From the NCBI RefSeq assembly GCF_048128805.1, contig NC_136016.1, positions 9,607,501 through 9,671,500 of the forward strand: a stretch of 64,000 bases of DNA. The letters are read 5' to 3'. Position numbers and translations under genes: made by a program. Below, piece after piece: positions 27,895 to 37,262 of this stretch (within the stretch, counting starts at the first letter, position 1; each line of letters starts with the position of its first letter). Below the pieces are notes generated by a model that was not told the DNA's origin, ran no database searches, and saw only the letters and a list, made by a program, of their open reading frames with translations. Source of the DNA: Centroberyx gerrardi (taxonomy: Eukaryota > Chordata > Actinopteri > Beryciformes > Berycidae).

Positions 27895-28110
27895 ACTGAC
27901 GCCCAGAGGACAACAGACCGACCAGGTTGGCGCCGACACGTATCTAAGTGCTGGTTACTGTAAAACTGACTGACAACAACAAACACACATAACTCATGTT
28001 ATGTAAAGCCAGGCGCATTCATGAAAGAATACTTTGTGTTAGTAAATGCAATATAGAAAAACGGACTATTATTTATAACGTTATGACGCAATGCATGATG
28101 GTTGTTGTCA
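27895..28110 (-). promoter_or_regulatory. U5 copy 3 promoter with weakened SPH site
   Basis: The PSE-position element ACACGTATCTAAG is conserved. The SPH-like site reads AACCATCATGCATTGCG (minus sense, about 28088-28104). It has lost the CCC core seen in the other copies, and the bases just beyond it are deleted relative to copies 1 and 4. This copy may be transcribed less. Confidence 0.6.
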
Positions 28111-28284
28111 CCATTCTTATCTTTCACTGTTGTTGAATTTAACAGGACCCCAAACAGTGGGGGCTCCAGAGACCCCCAGTGAGATGAAGACTAGTTTAAA
28201 TCCCCTGTTATTTCATTCACTTAGAGAGAAGGAGAGAGAGATAGAGAGAGAGAAAGAGAGAGAGATACTAAAAATACTGATATT

Positions 28285-28366
28285 CAGGGAAATATTTAGC
28301 AAGTTAGGCCTAATTATATTGGGAAAGATATCTGTGCTCTGAAGAGTAATGACAGTCTGTTGCTGT
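28285..28366 (-). pseudogene. U5-like remnant 4
   Basis: The plus strand reads GGAAATATTTAGCAAGTTAG, then GGAAAGATATCTGTGCTCTG and AAGA. It keeps the nine-base spacing between GAAAGAT and CTGAAGA and has the loop insert in diverged form. It lacks an Sm site and 3' hairpin. Confidence 0.55.
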
Positions 28367-28665
28367 GTTGATTAAATTTATAGGAACCGAATTAGTATAG
28401 GCAATGTTAGTCAGTAATTAGAGGCAAAAATATACAGACATAGCCTATGGCAGATGATTTAGCAAATCAATTATTTGATTAATATGTACTAAAAAAAAAA
28501 AGTTTTAATATCAAGACAAACAACATTACAACCGCGTTTTATTTGACACATCACTCTGTAAAATGAGAGCGCCAAGAAATTATGGTAAAAGTTAAAGATG
28601 GCAGTTCTAACAGACTTAACAAAATGTCACTAAATAACGAAAACTTTTCTTTGAACATCATTAGA

Positions 28666-28782
28666 AAGCCCCGCACTTAAGCAGGGCATCAAAAAATTAG
28701 TTGAAACTCATAATGTTCCTCTCCACGGAAATCTTTAGTAAAAGGCGAAAGATTTATACGATCTGAAGAGAAACAAGAGTGT
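28666..28782 (-). ncRNA. U5 spliceosomal snRNA gene, copy 4
   Basis: 117 nt, identical by eye to copy 1 over the RNA: ACACTCTTG start, loop I GCCTTTTAC, Sm site AATTTTTTG, hairpin GCCCTGCTTAAGTGCGGGGC. The 3' box GTTCAAAGAAAAG (28644-28656) ends 10 nt beyond the RNA. It is the right-most complete copy and, on the minus strand, the first in the direction of transcription. Confidence 0.95.
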
Positions 28783-29010
28783 ACTGATGACTACCGGACA
28801 ACAGACCGACCAGGTTGGCGCCGACACGTATCTAAGTGCTGGTTTACTGTAAAACTGTAAAAAAAAAGACTGACAACAACAAACACACATAACTCATGTT
28901 GTGTAAAGCCAGACACATTCGCGAAAGAATACTTTGCGTTAGTACATGCAATATAGAAAAACGGACTATTACTTATCACGTTATGACGCAAGGCATGCTG
29001 GGAGTACAGT
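28783..29010 (-). promoter_or_regulatory. U5 copy 4 snRNA promoter
   Basis: The ACACGTATCTAAGTGCTGGT element sits at the PSE position, and an SPH/ZNF143-type site ACTCCCAGCATGCCTTGCG (minus sense, about 28987-29005) lies about 205-223 bases upstream. From about 80 bases upstream to the SPH site this promoter is virtually identical to that of copy 1. Confidence 0.75.
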
Positions 29011-29148
29011 ACCCACTTCCGGCTGTTGTCTCCATTCTTCTCTTTTACTGTTTCAATCATGTATTCAAATACTATTGCAAAGCAAAAACAACACCAACAT
29101 TTTTTTTCCAATGAGTAAATGATATATGCATCTTCAAATTTTTTTTTT

Positions 29149-29151
<3 letters not shown>

Positions 29152-29201
<50 letters not shown>
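29152..29201. repeat. (CA)25 microsatellite
   Basis: Pure CA run of about 50 bases at the right edge of the U5 array. Confidence 0.93.
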
Positions 29202-29203
<2 letters not shown>

Positions 29204-31030
29204 GTTAGGTATCTCACCAAGACAGCAAAAGCTGACCAGTTAAAGCCTTGTCTAAATGGTGACAAGACAGACAGGTGAAGCAGACGACAATCCAGACTGC
29301 CTCCAAATTCGCTGTTATTTCATCCACTAGAAGCCAGTTGGGAAAATATATCGGTGTGATTATTCTGATCAGAGGGTTCACTCCTCTGTTATCACCTACA
29401 TTAGTAGACAGACAACAAAACTCTTCTCACCTGGGGAAAAGCCTTTATCAAATGGGGGTCTGTGGTCTAAAGCTCTCTTTGGGGTTTTTGGCATGAGTTT
29501 GGAAAGCCCTGCTGTGAACTATTGGCACTGAGGGTGGAGCCCACAAACTATCCAGTATTCACTGTGATTTTAAAAACAACATGCAGAACAGCGACTCCCT
29601 GTGGGTGTGAGGGTCTGCTGCACATACAGACAGGACACCCAGCCGTATCCTCCAAATTATATAACTATATTTCTACCAATGCACCGGCTAAACATAAATC
29701 CAAGAGTTCACCATTAAGAGAAATCGTGCAAAAATGTATAGCTGATAAGCCATGCACTTTGATAGTGCTGCCAAAGTGTGACTGCTAATAGTGACAGTAA
29801 TGAATGAAAAAATACACTTGTTACGACACCCAGTGGTAATGATGGCTACTGTGCAACAGGGATGCAGTGAAGAGAAAACCAACTTAAACTCAGTTTATCC
29901 GAGGGTTTATCCACCTTTTTATTTAAGGAATACAGTTTATCCACCTATACACGTGTAGTATCAATCTAAGTATTAAGTAGGCTATTAGCTAACTACATAA
30001 CTTCAAGTTATTGAAGATAGGGCATTGTAAAAACATAAATTAACTCTTTGTTTTCTGAGAATTTTATTGATTTTGTTTGTATTGTTGTATTGTATTGTTG
30101 GTTGGTTCTGCCTTATGATAATGAGACTGGTGGTCATTACCCCCGAATAAAACAGATGTTAAATCTCTGAGCGATAGTTTGCGTTTGCTAGCTTGCTAAC
30201 AGTTAGCCAACATAAAGTTAACTAAGTTGTGTCATTGCACGCATTAACGGGTTCTATTAGACAAACCAAACACACGAAGCCAGCAATTCACTTGGTGAAG
30301 ATTTAAATAGGAAATAAAGGTACTTAACTCGATCAACACAACCATCCACTTGTAGTTTTCCAGCCGCAAATCCACTCAACAGCAAATTCAACGGTCCGAA
30401 AACTGCCCTGTCCAACAGGGTTCACAACTGGGGATTTAAAAAAACATAAGAAAAAAGAAAAAAGAAAAGAAAACATACAAAACAAAAGTAAACCTATATT
30501 TTGGAGCTGCCTCCAGTCGCAATGTTTAAATTTACTGGACAACTGCTAGCCTTACATGTACTCTAGCTAGCTATAATCGTGTAAACGTAATCCTATAAAC
30601 AGAACAGGTAGCCTAATGCACGTGCACCTCTGCACATTGGTCGCGTAGTGCCTCAACTTGTAAATTTAACGAGGTGAGTAGCAAAAAATGCACAAATTTA
30701 CTAGGCCTATATTTGATAATTTTTTTTGACGATATATCAAAAGTGTAGACATTTGTTGGACACTTCTTCTGTTGCATTTATTTATTATAATTTATTGAAA
30801 GGAGGACATATAACATAGCATAAAATATGACATGTAATAAGAGATAACCGTTTTTTTCTGGCTTAACCTATTACCAACCAGAAAATGAATCACATATGGA
30901 CAAAAGAGCAAATGAACAATGTGTAGCCTATATAGTAAATATCTAAGATAGTGCAAGGAAATAGAACTGACACAAAAGCAAAACAGTAGTTTATAAGCCA
31001 CCGCATAATGTAGCCTATGTGACAGTTTAT
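29202..31030. other. Array edge and AT-rich intergenic DNA
   Basis: Bases around 29300-29390 (TTATTTCATCCACTAGAAGC, then TCAGAGGGTTCACTC) resemble the spacer at 26130-26190, so a partial fifth unit probably ends here. From there to 31 kb no coding region, RNA or recognised element is supported. Confidence 0.4.
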
Positions 31031-31039
31031 TGATCCACA

Positions 31040-31215
31040 TTCTCTTTTTGTTTGCTCAAGGTCCGGGCCAGGGTCGACTACAGAACAGAGGTAGGGATTC
31101 AGTGTCTTGCTCAATGGCACTTCAGCAGGGAGGATGTTTGCTGACAATGGGGCTTGAACCCAGGTTCTCCAGTCGGAGGGAAGTCTCCCTACTCACTGCA
31201 CCACCCTGCTACCCA
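31040..31215 (-). mobile_element. tRNA-derived SINE fragment (V-SINE-like)
   Basis: Read on the minus strand, it starts GGTAGCAGGGTGGTGCAGTG, with an A-box-like stretch, and has the perfect B box GGTTCAAGCCC about 45 bases later. A block GTGCCATTGAGCAAGACACT follows, like the central domain of vertebrate V-SINEs. A Pol III internal promoter plus this domain identifies a SINE; the family name is tentative. It is not a tRNA gene because no cloverleaf end or anticodon arm is intact. Confidence 0.65.
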
Positions 31216-31529
31216 ATACCTACCACATAGGCTATTTGTTCACAGTGATTTTTAATAAATGTCTGACAAAGCTGCTCTGCAACATCACCATGTATCTTGG
31301 TGTTTCCCAATACCAGACAGACCTTGGGCAAAACGTATTTGGGCGATTATTTGATTTCAGGCACTTTTGGGTACTTCAATTTCTCAAAAATAAAATCTCA
31401 TAAAACCTTCAATTATCTGCCTAAGCTTTATTGTCATTTTGTCAGGAATCATCATCTGAACATTGTTGTAAACATCACTTTAAGGAATTTAAAATATTTA
31501 AAAATTTTCCTAGGATGTCAGAGGAAATG

Positions 31530-34500
31530 GTCATTACCACCACATCATCAAATAATTGTTTAAAACTTTTAAAAAGTAAAAAGTTAGTGCTTTTAAGGCA
31601 TTTTATGTAACTTCATACCTTACTTCTGATGTCTAAGTGGTTAGAAATATTTTAATTTGATTTAAACATGTTTTAAATCTTTAGATGTGCAACCTTTTCA
31701 ATATATTCCTAGATCCTGTCAAGAAAGATAAAATTACTCCAACAACAGGTCAATGACTCATGTTTTTTTAATAAAATGTTAAGGAAGGGCTTGTAATATT
31801 TAAAAAAACATATATGAAAATGTCTGATTTAAACAGTTTGTTACAAATTTATCTAAAAATATGTCATGTGTTGGTAATGACGAACGGTTGTGGTAATGAC
31901 AAAATGTTTTGGTAATGACATCTAGAGAAAATTACAAATGTAAAACAGCATTAAACTCATATTTCTTAAGAAAATATTCTTAAACCTTAAAACAATTCTC
32001 ATTTCATTATAAACCAATCTGTAACTGGCCAGGCTAGGCTAACTTGCTTGCCAAATTTCCAAATGTAAACAACAGGATAGCAACAGCTAAGGTGGTCAAT
32101 CAACACTCTGACCCCCTTTGTGGTTTCAAACAATATTTTCTCTGAGGATAGGATGTAATTTCAACTGTAATTTCATTTTCTGTTTTGTTTTCAATGTTCT
32201 TCTTTTCTGAGGTTCAAGTACACATTCACCCATAGATTAACCCTAGTCTCATTACTGTAAAAACTGAGTTAACAGTACATGGCTTGTTCTTTTAACAGGC
32301 CTAAATCTTCTGCTCCATGAGGGAGCATACTTGTTTCCAGACAGAGGCATCAAGCATCATATGTCTTTTAGTAACTGGTTGGGGCTCTGGGACAAGGCCC
32401 AGCACATCTGCCGCTCTATACCACAGTATGTCGTCTCTCATTGGCCAGAAGAAACGATTTGCTCCAATCCGACTCATTGTTTTGACCAGAGCAGAACTCT
32501 CTGAATCCACATCTTGGATAATGCCGGGATAAGCATCTCCATCATACAGCACCACACACCAGTGTCCTATCAGGCCTTCAGTGATTTCTCCCACTTGAAG
32601 AGATGTGCCTTGGCTTTGGTCCGTTTTACAGTTCATGGTTGTTTGTCCTTCATCAGCTGTATGTTCATCTTCATTAATGTATACAGTCTGTGGGTCATAG
32701 CACTCACAGTCCTCTGGAGCTGAACAGAAGCAGCTCAGTATCCTCCATTTGATGTTGCCTGGCTTGTCAGTGAAGATCTTGGAACAAAAAAAGATAATAA
32801 TTTAATTCATGATGTAATGCTCAATAGTACCAATGAAATAAAATGTTATATTTATAAAAATAATAAAATGTAATAGCAAATTACCTGGTGTATTTTCATT
32901 GTACCCCGTACTGTTTCCAGTTTCTCTGGTAGCAGAGTTTCATTGTCTTCAATCTCATTCTCAGAGATGTAGAAGAGCTTGATTTTGGACTGCTCTTTTG
33001 AGAGTGTTTCATAGACCACTTTTCCATTTGGGAGATCCATTCCTTTAGAGACAATATCATCAGCTGTGCGTTTGATGGCTGCACCAATCCCATCTGCTGG
33101 CCCCTTCCCATGTCCAGCCTCCAAGAAGTTCCATGTCACCTTACTGAATCCAAGTTTAAAGGGAACGGTGCAAAGAAATTTTTTTTAGAGCGGTATTGGG
33201 TTGTTGGGCCATCACTTACAACATGAAGGGTACTTGCAGATGGAGTAACCTCTCTCAAGTATGTAAGCACAGGGCTGAGATGTGCCCATATGGCAGGAGG
33301 ATCATGTTGCATTGAAGATGAAATGGAGCAGAGCGAGATGATCCCATTAACTGTGTAGGCAACTGCAGTGTGCAGGGACACTTGTTTATGGGAGTCTCCA
33401 AAATGTACTGCCTGAATTTCAGAGGCATATTTGCATAGATAATTTTCTGCAAAATCTATATGAAGGATGATGTCATTTTCTCCAACATCTTGCTTCATAC
33501 TTCTCAGCACTGAATACTGATGTTGGATATTGAAGACATGTCTTCCAAACTTGTCTTTCAGATTTGTTGTGAAGTCTTCCAACAATGTTTGAAGGGTACC
33601 ATAGACACGGTCCTTCACTGTTAAATGAGCAGTGAACTTCTCTCTTGTTCCATCTTTTTTTTTCTTCTCTCGTTCCTCAGCTTTACTTTTCCATTCCATC
33701 CAGTGTGTCTGCTCACCAGGATCAAATGTACCGGTTTCAAGCTCTTTTGCTCGACAGTGGGGGCACTCCCTGTACATACACTCTTTGGTCGGGTTCTGGC
33801 AACATAAAGACTCTATCAAACTCTTAATGTTGCTAGTTTTTATCACTTTGTGATAGAGCAGTTTGTCAGCCATCAGCTGAATGTTTGCATGTATTTTACA
33901 CAAGCATGTGTCCCTATCACGGACTGTTGGCCTCACTATCCAAAATGGGCGGTTTTTGCAGAACTGAGTATAGGAAATGTTGAGCTGTGGATGTTCTTTC
34001 TTGAATTTCCGGCAAAGACTGTACAATGATTCATTCAAAAAGCGCTTTTGCATTTTAACCTTCTTCCTCGTCAATGTGTCTCTCTTCCCTGTTGTTGCCC
34101 TCGAGTTGTCATCACGTTCCAGAAATTCTTTGACTTTTGTTTTGGTAGAGAGAGGTAATGCATTTGCATGTTTCTTCCGCAAATACTGAAGTCCAGGTCT
34201 TTCTCTGTTTTTCCGCATCATCTTAGAAGAGAATCCAAGTTCTTTTTGAGCCAGATTCACCAACCTGTACTTTTTCAGAATTCTCCCCACCAGAATCTTT
34301 GAAATTACTTGCTTCTCTTTAGTGTTGGTTTGCTGATATCTGTCTCGCAGCTCCGACACTAGAGTATTGTGGAACAATAGTGTCTTCCTGAGATCACTAG
34401 GCTTTGATTTCATTTGTTGTTTTGATTTTGATCGTGGTGATTCTTGTGGTTTGAGCTTCTTTGACAGTCTTTCATATCGTTTTTTATATTTCTCCACCTT

Positions 34501-35560
34501 TCGTAAAGCATTATCCAACTTATGGTTGGCTTCACACAGATCTCTGTACACTTTACTTCTGTTTCTGGTAACTTTTTTCCGTCCTCTTTGTTGTGGGGTT
34601 TGTTGCGATGTAGGCTGAGTGGGACCTTCATGTATGGGAATAGGCACAGGGACAGCATTTTATTGCTCAGGCTGTTGTGTTGGTGACACTGGTGGGGTAT
34701 TCACTGATAGGTAGTTCGCCATATTTTTTATTTGCTTTTCTTTTGCTCTTTTGTTTGTTTGATTGATTCTCCATTGACGCTTTTTAAGTCTTTGTTCGCG
34801 TTTGGATAGCTGTGATATGCATTTCAGTTTACCCGTCTCTTTTCTATTTTTATATCGCTCTTTTTCTTTTTGTAAGTATCTTTGGTATTGTTCTGGATCC
34901 TCTTTAATTCTCTCTCTGTAAGATTTTGACCTTTGGGCTGTTGATTTGGGTGCCATGGCAAAGACACTAAACAAACACAGAAACTCATTAATTTCAGTTA
35001 TAAATGAGACACAAATATTCAGAAAAAATGTTTTAAATTCATGGTAAAATAACAGGAAATATACATTTGTACAATAAACTAAAACATACATCTATATAGT
35101 AATTTTATGAACAAAGAAAAAGCTATCAACTGATATATTTTGTCATTACCACCACAATTTGTATTTACCACCACACCTCATTAAGTGGTGGTAATGACGC
35201 GTGGTGGTAATGACATTTCTGAATTTTCAGCTAACCGCTAGCTACTGGTCGAACTTACTAACGTCACCTTCAGAGCTAGCTAGCAATGTACTCAATTTAC
35301 ATAAAAATATGAAGAAATTACACTACAATTCAAAAACATTATCAAACTACAGCTTGTTTGGTAATGACATGCAATAAAAATACTCTCTTACTAGTAAGTA
35401 TAAATGGGAAAATTTCCTACATTTCTGGTGATCAAAATGTCATTCTTCCTCCTTGACAGCCATGTGCCCCAGTGTCAGTACAGATTTCCATGGTTACCAA
35501 ATCAACAAACTTTGAAAAAACTTTATTGTCCTGCAAATTGTTTGATGTGGCGGTAATGAC
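31530..35560 (-). mobile_element. DNA transposon with GGTAATGAC iterons and a spliced DDE transposase gene
   Basis: The outer edges are inverted relatives: GTCATTACCACCACATCATC at 31530 and, read inward from the right, GTCATTACCGCCACATCAAA from 35560. Nine perfect copies of GGTAATGAC (either strand) lie near the two ends: 31530, 31873, 31892, 31911 on the left and 35142, 35190, 35206, 35360, 35552 on the right. None was seen inside the coding part. Such clustered iterons usually bind the transposase. A transposase-like gene fills the middle on the minus strand. No clear target-site duplication was found, so the true ends may lie a little outside these coordinates. I cannot name the superfamily with confidence. 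Confidence 0.7.
32301..34956 (-). CDS. DDE-type transposase-like gene (DFAENY / SDGP / EAGHGKG family)
   Basis: The gene starts at 34956 (MAPKSTAQRSKSYRERIKED), a basic, coiled N-terminus. Exon A runs to 32885; a GT-AG intron (32778-32884) joins it in phase to exon B (32777-32301). The catalytic-type blocks in order are HIDFAENYLCKYASEIQ, LHVVSDGPTTQYRSKKN and WNFLEAGHGKGPADGIGAA, giving D, D and E at plausible spacing. A Cys/His-rich CRECPHCRAKEL patch lies before them. A C-terminal domain (WCVVLYDGDAYPGIIQDV, RFFWPMRDDILWY, PEPQPVTKRHM) completes a protein of roughly 850 aa. Many fish and invertebrate predicted proteins share this layout. Two defects are seen: an in-frame TAA after residue 98 (34660) and a one-base frameshift at an A8 run near 33180. 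The copy is therefore probably inactive unless the start is downstream and the run is misread. Confidence 0.7.
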
Positions 35561-36151
35561 AGCGATATTAAGGGACATACATATTTTGTATTAAAAAAAG
35601 TCACAAATTGTACTTAAGTTAAATATGTGAGAGGAAATCATTGATTCAACTGTATTTATAGTAATACATACTAAAAAGTATATGATTTTTTTTTTTTTTT
35701 TCTAGAGAATTACAAGACCAAACATCAAAACTCAGTGTTGGGGACAAGGTGAAAATGGTGAAATTCCAACATAAAACAGTAAAAAAGCAGATAAAAATAA
35801 ATGATTCCAAGAGAATAATAAAGTATAGAGGAGTAATTAAGCATACTAAGCAATGATAACATAAATAACAGGAAAAAAAATTTTTTTTCTTAAAAATACA
35901 TCCCAGGGACATGAAAGTTACCCAAATTAAATAATCACCCATTTACAAGTAATTCTTAGCATAACCCGGACTGAGTAGCAGAATTTAACACACCAGGACA
36001 ATTCAGACAGTACCATGAATGAATGTTTAAACTTCCTTGTTTTGTCCTATGTGGCAAACCCCACCTACCTGGTACTGCAAGCAGGGTAAAACATATACAA
36101 AAAAGTATTTACTGTTTGACCCAGGTCTGATGCCATTACATCCCCATTGTG

Positions 36152-36371
36152 TCAGTGTTGCTTCTCTGTTACTCTTTCTGAGTCTCCTGGGTCCTTTCTT
36201 TGATAAAGCCTAATGATTTTAGTGTTGTGCAGTTTTTTCCATGTATTCATTTCCATGAGGTAGTCATGGTTGAGGTAGAAGACGACGTGGGTTTTAGCGC
36301 GCTTTTCCATATAGTAGTTGGGGTATTTACTGTAGTCCTCTGTCATGAATCCATATACATCCACCTGAGGT

Positions 36372-36421
<50 letters not shown>

Positions 36422-37231
36422 CATGAAATCAAACCAAATAGACTTGCTAAAGTATAACAATCTAGAGTCTTTGGCATATATGAATACATTACATACTAGA
36501 TTTCTTGATCTCTATACATTCTTATAGGTTTTTGTATCATTCACCATGGTAACCAAATTGGAGGCAGTGATAACTAGGAGGCATGTTGACATTCTTAAGT
36601 AATGTTAACTTACCACGTCACAGGTATGCAGAGCCAGGAAGAGAGTGAATGCCCCGTTGGTCGGTCTGACTACAGACCAGTTCACATCATTGAGCACTGA
36701 AGACTTCAAGAACCTGCGAGCAATGAACAGTGGCAAGTGCACACGCACACATTGAACAGCCTAATAGACACAAATCTATGAAGCAAGTTTGCATATGATT
36801 AAATGTGAAAGGAGGCTGACCTGTTCCGCACATATCTGAGAAAGTCTGGGTGCAGAACATAGAAACGACTCTCATCAAACTGTCCGGTGTAATATGTCCA
36901 CGGCCTGGAAGGTAAAGACACAATATTCAATAATCACCCAGACAGTGTGGTGAAATGATGAGAAGTGGGTGATGCTAAAATGAGAGGGTGTCAGAGCTAA
37001 AGGAAAAATATGTTCTGTAGCAGTGTGTGTATGTGTGTGTGTGTGTGTGTGTTACTCCCTCTACTAATAATGTGTAGAGGGTAGATGTTCACCGCAAGGA
37101 GTAGTATGGGCCACTGAAGACTCGTTGTCTACTGAGAAGACCCTGCAGCCACTGGAAATCCCTCATACCCTCAGGAATCATCACATACTTTATACCCTGC
37201 AAAAGGAAGAGGAGGATAGACGTGGTTAGCA

Positions 37232-37262
<31 letters not shown>

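Noticed and set aside
24940-29500. Regularly spaced repeats resembling a CRISPR-like or satellite array
   Set aside because: Units are about 1 kb with RNA-gene content and eukaryotic snRNA promoter motifs, so a snRNA gene array explains them.
30133-30141. A further GTCATTACC copy left of the transposon
   Set aside because: About half a copy is expected by chance in 64 kb, and no other iterons or inverted ends are near it.
31040-31215. Possible tRNA gene (A and B boxes on the minus strand)
   Set aside because: No complete cloverleaf; the B box is followed by a SINE-type central block.
31530-35560. Classification of the transposon as a Dada element targeting snRNA genes
   Set aside because: Dada elements insert within RNA genes; this one lies about 2.7 kb from the U5 array and not in a U5 sequence, and no diagnostic ends were seen.
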